In this document: positions 11,485 to 21,115 of the stretch, in pieces | Position numbering within the stretch: the stretch's first letter is position 1 | How the letters are laid out: every line of letters begins with the position of its first letter | DNA from: Actinomycetes bacterium | GTDB lineage: Bacteria > Actinomycetota > Actinomycetes > Nanopelagicales > Nanopelagicaceae | Direction of reading: 5' to 3' | Assembly: GCA_023252155.1 (NCBI GenBank) | Contig: JAHEXJ010000002.1 | Span: 1-64,000 of the forward strand | Length of the DNA: 64,000 nt | Program-made: the position numbers and the translations under genes | Notes under the pieces: model-generated | Databases searched by the model: none | The model's input: the letters and a program-made list of their open reading frames with translations, nothing else | Told to the model about the DNA's origin: nothing

Positions 11485-12339
11485 ATGGCGGTTGTAACAA
11501 TGCGAGAACTTCTCGACAGCGGAGTCCACTTCGGACACCAGACTCGTCGATGGAATCCGAAGATGAAGCGCTTTATTTTCACCGAGCGCAACGGTATCTA
11601 CATCATCGATATTCAACAGTCACTTGGCTTGATCGATAGTGCCTACGAATTCGTCAAGGATGTTGTTGCCAAGGGTGGCCACGTTCTATACGTCGGTACC
11701 AAGAAGCAGGCTCAAGAGCCAATCATCCAGCAATCTGCGCGAGTTGGAATGCCTTACGTAACCGAGCGTTGGCTTGGTGGAATGCTCACCAACTTCCCAA
11801 CGGTCTACAAGCGTATTCAGCGCCTCAAGGAACTCGAAGCCCTTGAAAGCGCCAACGACCAGTTGCTGACCAAGAAAGAATTGCTTGTACTTCGTCGCGA
11901 GCGCGAGAAGTTGAACAAGAACCTCAACGGTATTCGTAACATGACCAAGTTGCCTAGTGCAATCTGGGTAGTCGATACCAAGAAGGAGCACCTCGCAGTT
12001 GCAGAGGCCAAGAAACTTGGCATTCCTGTTATCGCGATCCTTGATACAAACTGCGATCCAGACGAAGTTGATTTCAAGATTCCTGGTAACGACGATGCAA
12101 TTCGTTCGATTGGTCTTCTTACTCGCGTCATCACCGACGCCATTGCAGCGGGGCTTCAAGCACGTGCCGCAAATGTGAAAGAAGAAGTCAAGCCAGATGC
12201 CGAATCTGTTGCGGCCGGAGAGCCTTTGGCCGATTGGGAGAAGGAAGTTCTCGGAACAACAGATGAGAGCGCAGTAGAAGTTCGCCCAGAAGTTGAATCA
12301 CCAGTAGTTGTCGAGACTGCTGCCGTTACGGAGGCTTAA
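11485..12339 (+). CDS. rpsB: 30S ribosomal protein S2
   Basis: Small-subunit ribosomal protein. [24 protein letters not shown] at the N-terminus, [11 protein letters not shown] and [14 protein letters not shown] are diagnostic. 284 residues, with an acidic, valine-rich C-terminal extension (about 235-284) as in other actinobacteria. The ATG at 11485 follows AGGAG by nine bases; an earlier in-frame start at 11461 is inside the leader hairpin and is rejected. First gene of rpsB-tsf. Confidence 0.97.
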   Translation: MAVVTMRELLDSGVHFGHQTRRWNPKMKRFIFTERNGIYIIDIQQSLGLIDSAYEFVKDVVAKGGHVLYVGTKKQAQEPIIQQSARVGMPYVTERWLGGMLTNFPTVYKRIQRLKELEALESANDQLLTKKELLVLRREREKLNKNLNGIRNMTKLPSAIWVVDTKKEHLAVAEAKKLGIPVIAILDTNCDPDEVDFKIPGNDDAIRSIGLLTRVITDAIAAGLQARAANVKEEVKPDAESVAAGEPLADWEKEVLGTTDESAVEVRPEVESPVVVETAAVTEA

Positions 12340-12340
12340 A

Positions 12341-13165
12341 TTGAATTACTCAGCAGCAGACGTCAAGAAACTTCGCGAGGCGACAGCCGCGGGAATGCTT
12401 GATTGCAAGAAGGCACTAGATGAGGCTGATGGCGACTACGACAAAGCAGTCGAGATCATCCGCGTCAAAGGCCTAAAAGGTGTTACCAAGCGCGAAGGCC
12501 GTGCAACCTCAAACGGGCTTGTAGTGGCGAAGGTTCAGAACAATGTTGGAGTCATGCTCGAATTGGCATGCGAAACCGACTTCGTTTCCAAGGGCGAGCG
12601 CTTTCAGGCGCTGGCAGATGAACTTTTGGAGCACTTGATCGAGTCGAACATCTCAGACCTTGATGCATTCTTGGCCTCTGAAATTAAGCCTGGTCGAAAA
12701 GTCCAAGATGTCGTCGATGAAGCAAATGCGACGCTTGGCGAAAAGATTGAAGTTCGACGCATTGCAGTCATGGAAGGCCCCGTCGGTATTTATCTTCACC
12801 GCACCAGCCCTGACCTTCCACCGCAGCTTGGCGTACTCGTCCAGTTGACCAAGGAAGTTGTTGATATCGGCAAGGATGTCGCTCAGCACATTGCCGCGTT
12901 TGCTCCGTCATATGTAAGCCGTGAAGACGTGCCTGCAGATGTGATCGAAAACGAACGTCATGTTGCCGAGGAAACCGCTCGCAACGAAGGCAAGCCAGAG
13001 GCAGCTCTCTCGAAAATCATTGAAGGTCGCATTACTGGTTTTGTTAAGGAAGTTAGCTTGATCGAGCAGGCTTTCGCAAAGGATGCCAAGAAGACGGTCA
13101 AGCAGATCCTTGATGAGGCGGGAACTGCAGTCAAGGCTTTCAAGAGATTCCGAGTGGGTCAGTAA
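12341..13165 (+). CDS. tsf: Translation elongation factor Ts
   Basis: GDP/GTP exchange factor for EF-Tu. 274 residues. The N-terminal UBA-like region reads DVKKLREATAAGMLDCKKAL, followed by the signature ELACETDFVSKGERF. The start is TTG at 12341, one base after the rpsB stop, with GGAGG six bases upstream inside the rpsB end; no ATG fits the conserved N-terminus. Translation is therefore probably coupled to rpsB. Confidence 0.96.
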   Translation: MNYSAADVKKLREATAAGMLDCKKALDEADGDYDKAVEIIRVKGLKGVTKREGRATSNGLVVAKVQNNVGVMLELACETDFVSKGERFQALADELLEHLIESNISDLDAFLASEIKPGRKVQDVVDEANATLGEKIEVRRIAVMEGPVGIYLHRTSPDLPPQLGVLVQLTKEVVDIGKDVAQHIAAFAPSYVSREDVPADVIENERHVAEETARNEGKPEAALSKIIEGRITGFVKEVSLIEQAFAKDAKKTVKQILDEAGTAVKAFKRFRVGQ

Positions 13166-13218
13166 CGGAAGAAGGCTCAAAACCTTTACAATTTCGACTA
13201 TAAGCGAGAGGAGCACTC

Positions 13219-13941
13219 ATGCCCGGTACTAGAGGTAGTTACGGGCGGGTGCTCCTTAAACTTTCCGGCGAAGTTTTCGGAGGAGCCAAGGGCATCGGGG
13301 TAGATCCTGATGTTGTTCAGGATGTGGCAAAGCAAATTGCAGATGTAGTTAACACGGGTGTGCAAGTTGCCATAGTTGTCGGTGGCGGAAATTATTTCCG
13401 AGGCGCCGAACTTCAACAACGAGGCATGGACCGTGCGCGAGCCGACTACATGGGAATGCTCGGCACGGTAATGAATTGCCTTGCGCTTCAAGATTTTCTA
13501 GAGAAGCAAGGAATTGATACCCGCGTTCAAACGGCGATCACGATGGGTCAAGTTGCTGAGCCCTACATTCCAAGGCGTGCGATTAGGCATCTTGAAAAGG
13601 GTCGCGTTGTCATATTTGGCGCCGGAGCAGGAATGCCATTCTTCACAACCGACACGGTTTCGGCTCAACGCGCTCTCGAAATCGGCGCGGAGGCCCTTTT
13701 GCTCGCCAAGAGCGGCGTCGACGGTGTCTATTCGAGCGATCCCAAGAAGGACCCAAAAGCCACCAAGTTCGACAAGATTTCCTACGACGACGTCATTTCC
13801 AAGTCTTTAGCGGTCGCCGATGCGGCCGCTTTCAGTATCTGCCGAGAAAACGGTTTACCGATCATCGTCTTTGACCTTAAAGTTAATGGCAACATTGGCC
13901 GCGCGGTCCGGGGTGAAGTAATAGGTACTCTTGTTGCTTAA
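13219..13941 (+). CDS. pyrH: UMP kinase
   Basis: Converts UMP to UDP with ATP; amino-acid-kinase fold, hexameric in the family. 240 residues. [34 protein letters not shown] and [12 protein letters not shown] are the family blocks. ATG at 13219 with GAGAGGAGC upstream. A 53-bp gap separates it from tsf, so it may have its own promoter, though I see no convincing -35/-10 pair. Confidence 0.96.
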   Translation: MPGTRGSYGRVLLKLSGEVFGGAKGIGVDPDVVQDVAKQIADVVNTGVQVAIVVGGGNYFRGAELQQRGMDRARADYMGMLGTVMNCLALQDFLEKQGIDTRVQTAITMGQVAEPYIPRRAIRHLEKGRVVIFGAGAGMPFFTTDTVSAQRALEIGAEALLLAKSGVDGVYSSDPKKDPKATKFDKISYDDVISKSLAVADAAAFSICRENGLPIIVFDLKVNGNIGRAVRGEVIGTLVA

Positions 13942-13984
13942 AGCGGTTCTCTACCCAAGATCGTAAATGTTATGAGGAGTAGTA

Positions 13985-14548
13985 ATGAATGATGTTGCAA
14001 GCACCCTCAAGGATGCCGACACCAAAATGGACAAGGCAGTCGAGGTCGCGAAAGAAGATTTCGCGAGCGTGCGCACCGGCCGTGCCAACCCATCGCTTTT
14101 CAGCAAGATCATGGTCGATTACTACGGAACCTTTACCTCCCTTTCACAACTTGCTTCTATTCAGGTGCCCGAAGCTCGGATGGCTCTGATATCTCCTTTC
14201 GATAAAGGCGCGATGGCTGCTATTGAGAAAGCGATTCGAGAGTCAGATCTGGGCGTCAATCCTGGCAACGACGGCGTTGTCATCCGCGTGGCTTTTCCGC
14301 AATTGACCGAAGATCGGCGCAAGGAATACATCAAGGTCGTCCGCACCAAAGCAGAGGACGCCAAAATTTCACTTCGCAATGTCCGCCGCGCCGCTAAAGA
14401 AACAATAGAAAAATTGGAGAAGGACGGACTGATCGGAAAAGATGACCTAACGCGCGGCGAGAAGGAACTTGAAAAAGTGACTTCAGAGCATGTCGGAAAG
14501 ATCGACGACCTTCTCAAGCACAAGGAGGTCGAACTTCTCGAAGTCTGA
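13985..14548 (+). CDS. frr: Ribosome recycling factor
   Basis: Splits post-termination ribosomes with EF-G. 187 residues, about the usual length. KVDYYG-like MVDYYGTFTSLSQLASI, NPGNDGVVIRVAFPQLTEDRRKEYIK and the C-terminal helix ending in KHKEVELLEV are diagnostic. The ATG at 13985 has AGGAGTAGTA upstream. It follows pyrH by 43 bp in the conserved actinobacterial order. Confidence 0.96.
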   Translation: MNDVASTLKDADTKMDKAVEVAKEDFASVRTGRANPSLFSKIMVDYYGTFTSLSQLASIQVPEARMALISPFDKGAMAAIEKAIRESDLGVNPGNDGVVIRVAFPQLTEDRRKEYIKVVRTKAEDAKISLRNVRRAAKETIEKLEKDGLIGKDDLTRGEKELEKVTSEHVGKIDDLLKHKEVELLEV

Positions 14549-14566
14549 GAGTTCACTCATCCGCTC

Positions 14567-15412
14567 ATGAATGACTTGCATTCGATCAATGAGGCGATTA
14601 ATAAGAGGACGGGACGCAAGTTCTTTCCCTCGATTGCCGTTGCCGTTTCGATCATCGCAATCGTTTGGTTTGCGTTGGCATATCACCGCGAATTATTTGC
14701 TGTCCTCGTTGGCATCGCAGTCATCTTTGGAATAAGAGAAATTACTCGAGCCTTTGAACTCTCCGAGACTTACATATCTCTACCGGCTCTGATTATCGCC
14801 ACGGTCGTTCTCACGTTTGCGACGTGGCAGGGCAGCCTTGCGGGTTTAGCAATAGCAACAGCGTTCTGCCTGCCAAATCTCCTGGTCTTCCTTCTTTGGA
14901 AAGGTCCATCTGGGTTTGTTAAGAGCGCAACGTCTACGACGTTGGTATTGATCTACTTGCCTTTCCTTGCAGGATTCATCATTTTGTTGGCTCGTCCTTA
15001 CGACGGGTTCGATCGGGTGATGACCTTTGTTGTGTTGATCGCCTGCAACGACACCTTTGGGTACCTTGTTGGAATGCTGATCGGTAAGCATCCTTTAATG
15101 CCGAAAATTAGCCCGAAGAAAACGTGGGAAGGCTTAGCGGGTTCTCTAGTTTTCACGGTAATCGGCGGGGCTATTAGTTTCCATTACATGATGCACGAAC
15201 ATTGGTGGATCGGCGTCTTGGTTGGGATTGTTGTCGTTTTTACAGCGACTAGCGGCGACCTTATTGAAAGCGGGTTGAAACGCGATTTATCTCTTAAAGA
15301 TATGGGCACGATTTTGCCAGGGCACGGGGGAGTACTCGATCGCATTGATTCTGCTTTACTTTCGGGCCCCGCAGTCTGGCTAGCCTTTGAAGTAGTTAAG
15401 CGTTACCTGTAA
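14567..15412 (+). CDS. cdsA: Phosphatidate cytidylyltransferase
   Basis: Integral membrane enzyme making CDP-diacylglycerol from phosphatidic acid and CTP. 281 residues with about eight hydrophobic segments. The CDP-signature region near the C-terminus includes [39 protein letters not shown] and [12 protein letters not shown]. Its stop overlaps the rlmN start by one base (TAATG). Confidence 0.94.
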   Translation: MNDLHSINEAINKRTGRKFFPSIAVAVSIIAIVWFALAYHRELFAVLVGIAVIFGIREITRAFELSETYISLPALIIATVVLTFATWQGSLAGLAIATAFCLPNLLVFLLWKGPSGFVKSATSTTLVLIYLPFLAGFIILLARPYDGFDRVMTFVVLIACNDTFGYLVGMLIGKHPLMPKISPKKTWEGLAGSLVFTVIGGAISFHYMMHEHWWIGVLVGIVVVFTATSGDLIESGLKRDLSLKDMGTILPGHGGVLDRIDSALLSGPAVWLAFEVVKRYL

Positions 15413-16530
15413 TGGGAAACGACCTACCCGAGATTAAGCTTGTCTTTGATGAACCCAAACTAAAGAAGAAGACACCACGGCACATCGCTGACTTCTCACC
15501 CGAGCAGCGGAAAGACCTGGCTGTCGAACTTGGATTGCCGGCTTTCCGTGCAAATCAAGTCTCCAATCATTACTTCACACATCTTTCGTCGAATCCACAG
15601 ACGTGGTCGGACATCCCGGCGGATTTACGTGAAACTCTTGCCGAACTCTTCATTCCTAAATTAATCGAACTTGTTCGATCGGTAACCTGCGATAACGGAA
15701 TGACTCGTAAGGACTTGTGGCGTTTGCATGATGGCGTACTCGTCGAGAGTGTTCTAATGCGCTACACGGATCGCACCACGGTCTGCATTTCTTCTCAGGC
15801 TGGATGCGGAATGAACTGTCCGTTTTGCGCGACGGGGCAAGCGGGCCTTACGCGTAATCTGACTGCTGGCGAAATTACCGAACAAATAGTTGCTGCCGCG
15901 CGTTCATGTGCTAGCGGCGAATTACCTGGAGGCCCGACTCGACTTTCTAATATTGTTTTCATGGGTATGGGCGAACCGCTTGCAAATTACAACTCGGTAA
16001 TGCGCTCACTTCGAAACATCACGGATCCAAATCCTCACGGGCTTGGAATTAGCGCGCGTTCGGTTACTGTTTCCACCGTTGGATTGGTCAACGGAATCGA
16101 GAGGTTGATCAACGAAGGCTTGCCTGTAACTTTGGCAATTTCACTCCACACACCTGACGACGAACTTCGCAATTCTCTTGTTCCAATTAATTCTCGTTGG
16201 AAGGTTAAAGAAGTTCTTCAGGCTGCCGATGCCTATGCAGAAAAAACTGGACGACGCTATTCAATTGAATATGCCATGATCAAAGACATTAATGATCAGA
16301 CCTGGAGAGCGGACTTACTTGGCCGTTTGTTGAAAAACAGAAATGCACACGTGAATTTGATTCCCTTAAACCCAACGCCTGGTTCAAAGTGGACCGCATC
16401 CCGGCCCGAAGATGAGGCTGAGTTTGTTCGCATCCTCGAAAGCTACGGTGTTCCAACCACAGTTAGGGACACACGGGGTCGGGAGATCGAAGGGGCATGT
16501 GGCCAACTGGCTGCGGCGTTCATTAAATAG
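15412..16530 (+). CDS. rlmN: 23S rRNA (adenine2503-C2)-methyltransferase
   Basis: Radical-SAM methyltransferase acting on A2503 of 23S rRNA and on some tRNAs. 372 residues. The cluster motif is [34 protein letters not shown] and a C-terminal cysteine in [11 protein letters not shown] (the methyl-carrying Cys of the family) are present, so it looks active. Coupled to cdsA by a TAATG overlap; a terminator-like hairpin follows. Confidence 0.94.
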   Translation: MGNDLPEIKLVFDEPKLKKKTPRHIADFSPEQRKDLAVELGLPAFRANQVSNHYFTHLSSNPQTWSDIPADLRETLAELFIPKLIELVRSVTCDNGMTRKDLWRLHDGVLVESVLMRYTDRTTVCISSQAGCGMNCPFCATGQAGLTRNLTAGEITEQIVAAARSCASGELPGGPTRLSNIVFMGMGEPLANYNSVMRSLRNITDPNPHGLGISARSVTVSTVGLVNGIERLINEGLPVTLAISLHTPDDELRNSLVPINSRWKVKEVLQAADAYAEKTGRRYSIEYAMIKDINDQTWRADLLGRLLKNRNAHVNLIPLNPTPGSKWTASRPEDEAEFVRILESYGVPTTVRDTRGREIEGACGQLAAAFIK

Positions 16531-16578
16531 ATTCTGCAATTAGCTGGAGTGGAAAAAATGTATTCACAGGATATTCAC

Positions 16579-16598
16579 AGGGGATGTCCCCCTTTTTT
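16579..16598 (+). terminator. Intrinsic terminator after rlmN
   Basis: A short G/C stem AGGGG/CCCCT with loop ATGTC (16579-16593) runs directly into six T residues (16593-16598), 48 bp after the rlmN stop. The stem is short, so strength is uncertain. It separates the housekeeping cluster from the collagen-like gene. Confidence 0.6.
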
Positions 16599-16632
16599 GC
16601 GCTTATTTGTCCTCTAAAAAACAGACTGGTCG

Positions 16633-16661
16633 TTGTCTTTTACGACTTTTACGTCTAAAAT
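16633..16661 (+). promoter_or_regulatory. Candidate housekeeping promoter of the collagen-like gene
   Basis: TTGTCT (16633-16638) and TAAAAT (16656-16661) are separated by exactly 17 bp, close to the primary-sigma consensus. They lie about 60 bp before the ATG at 16720, which has GGAGAGG as ribosome-binding site. Confidence 0.5.
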
Positions 16662-16719
16662 CCCAGCAATATGTAAGTGTGATTCATTTTCCCCACGCTT
16701 ACCGGAGAGGCAAACTGTC

Positions 16720-18555
16720 ATGACCCGCAGGCATTGGACGCTACGTCTCTCGGTGACCTCGTTATTATCACTGAGTCTGGGGATGACCTTCCTTTTACCA
16801 TCTCTTGCCTCTGTCAGTGCGGCTGCAGGATTTAGAAATGACGCGCCCCTAGGGCCGCTTGTGCTCGGATCATCGACAACGACCACGACGACAGTAAAAA
16901 AGACGGTTAAGTTGAATGGTCCAATTGTCCTCACTGGATCGTCAAGTTCAACGCAAACTAGCCGTTCCGGATCGGCTGCCCAGCCTCTGGGGCCGATAAC
17001 GATTAGCCAAAATAATTCGACAGCCACACAGACGGCTCCCACGCAACAGCAGTCATCATCGTCGGCAACGACAACAACCGAAGTCGTTAATTTGAGTGGG
17101 CCAATCCAAATTAGTAACAGCGGATCTGTGGAAACGGCGGGTCTTGCAAAGACAATTGTCGGAGCGACGGGTGAGGCCGGCGCTGCAGGTGCTACCGGTG
17201 CTGCTGGTCCTGCCGGCGCTACTGGTGAGCAGGGCCCTATTGGATTTACTGGAGCGACTGGTGCTGCTGGTCCTGCCGGCGCTACTGGTGCCCAAGGCGC
17301 CAAGGGTGATACCGGCGCTACTGGTGCCCAAGGCCCTATTGGATTTACTGGAGCGACCGGTGCCCAAGGCGCCAAGGGTGATACCGGCGCTACTGGTGCC
17401 CAAGGCGCCAAGGGTGATACCGGCGCTCAAGGTGCCCAAGGCTCCCAAGGCGCCAAGGGTGATACCGGCGCTACTGGTGCCCAAGGCGCCAAGGGTGATA
17501 CCGGCGCTCAGGGTCTTCAGGGTCTTCAGGGGCCAAAGGGTGATACCGGCGCTACTGGTGCCCAAGGCGCCAAGGGTGATACCGGCGCTACTGGTGCCCA
17601 AGGCACCCAAGGAATTCAAGGCGCCAAGGGTGATACCGGCGCTACTGGTGCCCAAGGCGCCCAAGGAATTCAAGGAATACCAGGCGTCGAGGGTCCTGCA
17701 GGACCTGCTGGCCCTGCAGGCGCAAGAGGAACTTTAATATTAAGTGGGGCGGGTGCGCCTTCATCGACTCAGGGGTCAGTTGGAGATTTCTATATTGATC
17801 TGTCAACCACGACGTTATATGGGCCAAAAACTTCTGCTGGTTGGTCGGTTGATATCTCCTTAATTGGCAAAACGGGCGCCGCTGGCGCGCAAGGTCCACA
17901 AGGTTTGACAGGCGCGACAGGCGCGACAGGCGCGACGGGCGCGACAGGCGCGACAGGCGCGACGGGTGCCACTGGCTCTCAAGGTCCACAGGGAATTCAA
18001 GGCCCCGTTGGTCCCAAGGGCGATGTTGGCCCCATTGGGCCTGCGGGTAATCAAGGTCCACAGGGTTCCTCAGGTGCCCAAGGTATTCAAGGAAATACCG
18101 GTGCGACAGGTGCCACTGGTGCTCAAGGTATTCAAGGAAATACCGGTGCGACAGGTGCAACTGGAGCCACGGGTGATACCGGCGCTACCGGTGCTCAAGG
18201 TATTCAAGGAAATACCGGTGCCACGGGAGCCACCGGTGCTCAAGGTCTAAAGGGAGATACTGGTTTGCAGGGACCCATGGGTCCCCAAGGTCCTCAAGGT
18301 CTCCAGGGCGCTCAAGGTGCACAAGGTGCACAAGGTGCACAAGGTCCAAAGGGTGATACCGGTGCCGCGGGCCCAGCCGGCCCAGCAGGTCCAGCGGGAG
18401 CTAGTGGAACCGCTGTTCCAGTCTGCGTTACTCCTGGTGGCAATGTCACGTGGGGCGCATGCCATGCGGGCGGCGGAGACAACAACAGCGGCGGTTCCTC
18501 AGATAGTGGATCTTCGAATCAGGGGACCACTTACTACATGCTTATCAAGTCATAG
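16720..18555 (+). CDS. Secreted collagen-like repeat protein
   Basis: A 611-residue exported protein. The N-terminus (MTRRHW, then a hydrophobic stretch ending near SVSAAAG) is a Sec signal peptide. A Ser/Thr-rich region follows to about residue 147. Gly-X-Y triplets run from about 148 to 336 and from 386 to 561, rich in GATGAQ and GAKGDT. Between them lies a non-collagen spacer (about 337-385) with [16 protein letters not shown], a module seen between collagen repeats of phage-tail and surface proteins. The C-terminus is Gly/Ser-rich with two cysteines (VCVTP, WGACH). No cell-wall sorting motif is seen. Likely a surface or matrix fibre; partner unknown. ATG at 16720 chosen over 16633 because it directly precedes the signal peptide and has a ribosome-binding site. 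Confidence 0.85.
   Translation: MTRRHWTLRLSVTSLLSLSLGMTFLLPSLASVSAAAGFRNDAPLGPLVLGSSTTTTTTVKKTVKLNGPIVLTGSSSSTQTSRSGSAAQPLGPITISQNNSTATQTAPTQQQSSSSATTTTEVVNLSGPIQISNSGSVETAGLAKTIVGATGEAGAAGATGAAGPAGATGEQGPIGFTGATGAAGPAGATGAQGAKGDTGATGAQGPIGFTGATGAQGAKGDTGATGAQGAKGDTGAQGAQGSQGAKGDTGATGAQGAKGDTGAQGLQGLQGPKGDTGATGAQGAKGDTGATGAQGTQGIQGAKGDTGATGAQGAQGIQGIPGVEGPAGPAGPAGARGTLILSGAGAPSSTQGSVGDFYIDLSTTTLYGPKTSAGWSVDISLIGKTGAAGAQGPQGLTGATGATGATGATGATGATGATGSQGPQGIQGPVGPKGDVGPIGPAGNQGPQGSSGAQGIQGNTGATGATGAQGIQGNTGATGATGATGDTGATGAQGIQGNTGATGATGAQGLKGDTGLQGPMGPQGPQGLQGAQGAQGAQGAQGPKGDTGAAGPAGPAGPAGASGTAVPVCVTPGGNVTWGACHAGGGDNNSGGSSDSGSSNQGTTYYMLIKS
17296..17643 (+). repeat. Tandem DNA repeat in collagen-like gene, block 1
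   Basis: The 24-bp unit starting GGCGCCAAGGGTGATACC (encoding GAKGDTGA) occurs about seven times, nearly identical at DNA level and separated by multiples of 9 bp. Conservation of synonymous positions points to recent duplication by recombination or slippage. Confidence 0.85.
17911..17964 (+). repeat. Tandem 9-bp repeat in collagen-like gene, block 2
   Basis: Six consecutive 9-bp units, GGCGCGACA or GGCGCGACG, encode (Gly-Ala-Thr)6. The units differ only in the last base. A typical slippage-prone array; copy-number change stays in frame. Confidence 0.85.
18079..18221 (+). repeat. Spaced repeat in collagen-like gene, block 3
   Basis: A 26-bp unit beginning CAAGGTATTCAAGGAAATAC (encoding QGIQGNTGA) occurs three times with identical sequence, at about 18079, 18124 and 18196, separated by variable GAT triplets. 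Confidence 0.75.
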
Positions 18556-18570
18556 AGCTAGGACAGAGGA

Positions 18571-19275
18571 ATGACTAACAGAATGGGGGATACTGTGAAG
18601 GCAGATCCGCCTTTCAACCACCTCAACCCCGATGAGATCCACTTTGACGAACACGGGTTGTACATCCACCAAAGGCGCAAGAGATATTTTTCGATCCTCT
18701 TTGCCGTGGCGGCCTTTAGCGCTCTTGTTTCTTTTGCGCTCACGTGGGCGATAGTTTCATCGAGGCCGGTTAAAGTTACTTTTTCTCTCCCTTCAGCCAC
18801 AAGTAGCACGGCGGCGACTACGCCCGTGGCTACCAACCCTAATTCAACGGGTCAGACAGCATTGACTGAAAGCCAATTGAAGGCCGAGGTCAAGAATGTT
18901 GGCGGAGCAATCTTCTGGGCTGGTGCGCAATCTGGCGCGTTATATACCTACAATCACATAGCTGCTGGCGAGGACTACATCCGGTATCTACCAAACGGCC
19001 AAGGACTAACCGATAAGACTCAGAACTACCGAGTAATCGCCACTTATAAGGAAGCTACTGCGTACGACACGATCGTCGCGGCCGGCAAGAAAAAGACGGG
19101 TGTGAGCCTTACAAATCCGGATGGTTCTGTAATCTATTATTCAAATGCGACTCCCACCCATGTTTATATGGCGTTTAAGGGTTTTGGTTATCAGATAGAA
19201 ATTTTTGATCCCATCCCAGGAGCATCGCTGAAGTTGGCGACTACGCCGGGAGCCGTCGTAAATCTTCTCAAATGA
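18571..19275 (+). CDS. Single-pass membrane protein of unknown function
   Basis: Function not recognised. 234 residues: a charged cytoplasmic N-terminus (about 1-32, with HQRRKR before the membrane), one hydrophobic segment (about 35-57), a Ser/Thr/Ala linker, and an outside domain from about 95 to 234 containing GGAIFWAGAQSGALYTY and YIRYLPNGQGL. Similar outside domains occur in uncharacterised actinobacterial proteins as far as I recall. It lies 15 bp after the collagen-like gene and 24 bp before the SipW-like gene, so a joint surface role is likely but inferred. Confidence 0.7.
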   Translation: MTNRMGDTVKADPPFNHLNPDEIHFDEHGLYIHQRRKRYFSILFAVAAFSALVSFALTWAIVSSRPVKVTFSLPSATSSTAATTPVATNPNSTGQTALTESQLKAEVKNVGGAIFWAGAQSGALYTYNHIAAGEDYIRYLPNGQGLTDKTQNYRVIATYKEATAYDTIVAAGKKKTGVSLTNPDGSVIYYSNATPTHVYMAFKGFGYQIEIFDPIPGASLKLATTPGAVVNLLK

Positions 19276-19299
19276 TCTCCGACAAGAAAGGAGTGAAGA

Positions 19300-20322
19300 A
19301 TGATGACTGACGAAAACACCCCTAATTCAAAAGCGTTCCATCCTGATGAAACTCCGGGGTCGGATTCCAAAAAAGGGCAGATGCTTGTCATCTACCTGCC
19401 AGAAGGTTCGGTGATCGTTGATCGCACGGAAATGAGTAACCCGCCAGTATATGAACCTGTCGTGGAGCGCTCTGTCCCTGCGCCCGCCGTAGTTTCGGCC
19501 CCGGAAGTGGCTCCAACTGCAGCCGTTATTCCAACTCCCCATTTGGTCCAACCTCCGCACCAAGTCACTTTAGAAGAGATTGTCCACCTAGTCGTTGAAG
19601 AAATTTTGCGAACCAGTAAAGATTCAGGACTTTTGAATCAGCCGGCGGAAAACAAAGTTTCGCCGATTGCTGTGCAACAACCACCACGGAAATCCGAATT
19701 GGCCGAGGAAGTCACTTCGTTAAGTCGTCCCACATTGAATCCACGACGTGTTGCTACCCCTGTCGCACCCTCGCATCTTGGGCGAATGCATTTTCGAAAG
19801 CGTCGCCAACTAAATTGGGTGCACGGTGTAAATACACTTTTCGTCGCATTCGTGGTGGTTGTCTCACTGATACCAGCTATCTTGTCCTCGGTTTATGGAG
19901 TGGCGATATTTGCGTCCAAAACGCCACATCCAAGTGCAATGATTGCCACGGGCGATCTCATTGTTAGCCGCGCGCTCCCTGCCTCTGATCTTAAAGTCAA
20001 CGATGTCATTTTGGTGCGAGACGCAAATTCATGGCACCTAGACGTTCGTCAAGTCACTTCAAGTTCGAGTGCTTCTGGAACGACAACCCTTGCCACAACG
20101 ACAACTGGAGGGACGGCTACGGAAAAGACTTATGCGATGCCTATAGGCACGACGGCATATCGAGTTTCAACCATAATTCCGAAACTTGGGTATATCCCGA
20201 TGTTATTTGCGTCAACATTTGTCAAGGTTGTAGGCGGGTTCTTTATTCTGTTGCTCAATCTGGTTGTCCATTATCGTCGTTCTCGTCGGCGAGTCCGGCA
20301 GGCATTTGCTCAGCAGATTTAA
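19300..20322 (+). CDS. SipW-like signal-peptidase-fold membrane protein, probably inactive
   Basis: 340 residues. The N-terminal ~160 are proline- and charge-rich and probably disordered. A membrane segment (about 168-205) is followed by ATGDLIVSRALPASDLKVND, an outside Ser/Thr-rich stretch, IIPKLGYIPMLF, a second membrane segment and a basic tail (HYRRSRRRVR). The GDLIV...DLKVNDVILVR and IPKLGY blocks resemble SipW/archaeal-type signal peptidase I. The usual GSMEPT serine and HRV histidine are not visible at the matching places, so it may be a non-catalytic relative. ATG at 19300 has AAAGGAGTG upstream. Neighbours suggest a role in display of the collagen-like protein; alternative: unrelated two-pass membrane protein. 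Confidence 0.5.
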   Translation: MMTDENTPNSKAFHPDETPGSDSKKGQMLVIYLPEGSVIVDRTEMSNPPVYEPVVERSVPAPAVVSAPEVAPTAAVIPTPHLVQPPHQVTLEEIVHLVVEEILRTSKDSGLLNQPAENKVSPIAVQQPPRKSELAEEVTSLSRPTLNPRRVATPVAPSHLGRMHFRKRRQLNWVHGVNTLFVAFVVVVSLIPAILSSVYGVAIFASKTPHPSAMIATGDLIVSRALPASDLKVNDVILVRDANSWHLDVRQVTSSSSASGTTTLATTTTGGTATEKTYAMPIGTTAYRVSTIIPKLGYIPMLFASTFVKVVGGFFILLLNLVVHYRRSRRRVRQAFAQQI

Positions 20323-20946
20323 TTGCGTATGAGTTCCCCGGAGCCAGCGCCATTTAGTTCCCTTGCATACTGGCGAAATAGATATGCGAAAGGTCAGAAC
20401 TCCGGTAGCGGCTCCTATGGACTAGTGGCTGAGTTCAAAGCCAAAGCCCTCAATGCGTTCATTCATGATAATTCGATCTCGCGCTGCATAGAGTTTGGGT
20501 CCGGTGATGGAAATCAGCTGGGTCTAATGAATATTCCTACGTATTTGGGATTGGATGTTGCCCCAGATGCGGTGAAATTATGTATTAATAAATACCAGAA
20601 TGATGCTTCCAAAAGTTTTGCCCTTTATGATCCCAAGTACTTTGTCAACAATGCCTTTATTCAGGCGGACCTGACCCTTTCGATGGACGTGATACTCCAT
20701 CTCATCGAGGACGAGATTTATGAGGATTACATGAGCGTCCTTTTCGGTGCTTCGACGAAGCACGTGGCGATTTTCACGACGGCGACAGACAATCAACCAG
20801 CAAAAATGGCGCCACATAATAAGTTTCGCGATCATCGACCATGGGTGCGCGCATTTGCTCCAAATTTCAGGGAAGTAAGTTCAGTGTTAATACCTCATGA
20901 ATTGGGATACCCAGAAGGCACAGGATTCTATTTTTATTCGAATTAG
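20323..20946 (+). CDS. Class I SAM-dependent methyltransferase, substrate unknown
   Basis: 207 residues with a Rossmann methyltransferase core: CIEFGSGDGNQL (motif I, about residues 55-66), YLGLDVAPDAVKLC (motif II) and ADLTLSMDVILHLIEDEIYEDY (motif IV region). SIDs of this form occur in small-molecule and sugar methyltransferases. TTG at 20323 directly follows the preceding stop; ATG at 20329 is an alternative. Base composition looks more AT-rich than the neighbours, which could indicate acquisition. Whether it modifies a surface product is unknown. Confidence 0.65.
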   Translation: MRMSSPEPAPFSSLAYWRNRYAKGQNSGSGSYGLVAEFKAKALNAFIHDNSISRCIEFGSGDGNQLGLMNIPTYLGLDVAPDAVKLCINKYQNDASKSFALYDPKYFVNNAFIQADLTLSMDVILHLIEDEIYEDYMSVLFGASTKHVAIFTTATDNQPAKMAPHNKFRDHRPWVRAFAPNFREVSSVLIPHELGYPEGTGFYFYSN

Positions 20947-21065
20947 TATCGTAAATGGACAAAAAATCGCATATATAACGAAAGTTAATTTAAATTCTTC
21001 ACGCCATTTACCCTTTGGCCATAGACAGTTTGCCGACCATGCACGATGATTTGGGCAAGAATTAC

Positions 21066-21086
21066 GGAAGGACCCCCCGGCCTTCC
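21066..21086 (+). promoter_or_regulatory. Hairpin in the leader of the ABC transporter operon
   Basis: GGAAGG-A-CC / GG-CCTTCC with a CCCC loop and one bulged A, 30 bp before the GTG of the binding-protein gene. No T-tract follows, so a terminator is unlikely; it may be a leader structure. The rest of the 169-bp gap (20947-21115) is AT-rich and shows no gene. Confidence 0.4.
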
Positions 21087-21115
21087 CCAACTTTGACATA
21101 AAGAAAGGTACATAC

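Noticed and set aside
16614-17411. Long minus-strand open frame rich in Ala-Pro-Val repeats, with further minus-strand and alternate-frame partners at 17056-18250
   Set aside because: It is the reverse reading of the collagen-like Gly-X-Y repeats; low-complexity GC-rich triplets keep all frames open. The plus frame has a signal peptide, ribosome-binding site and promoter.
17296-18221. Possible CRISPR array
   Set aside because: The repeats are in-frame coding units spaced by multiples of 9 bp with similar, not unique, spacers; no cas gene is nearby.
21066-21086. Terminator or riboswitch upstream of the ABC transporter
   Set aside because: There is a small hairpin but no T-run and no recognisable riboswitch core; kept only as a leader hairpin.
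20947-21115. Possible tRNA or small RNA gene in the gap before the binding-protein gene
   Set aside because: No cloverleaf, no T-loop motif, and no convincing promoter-terminator pair.
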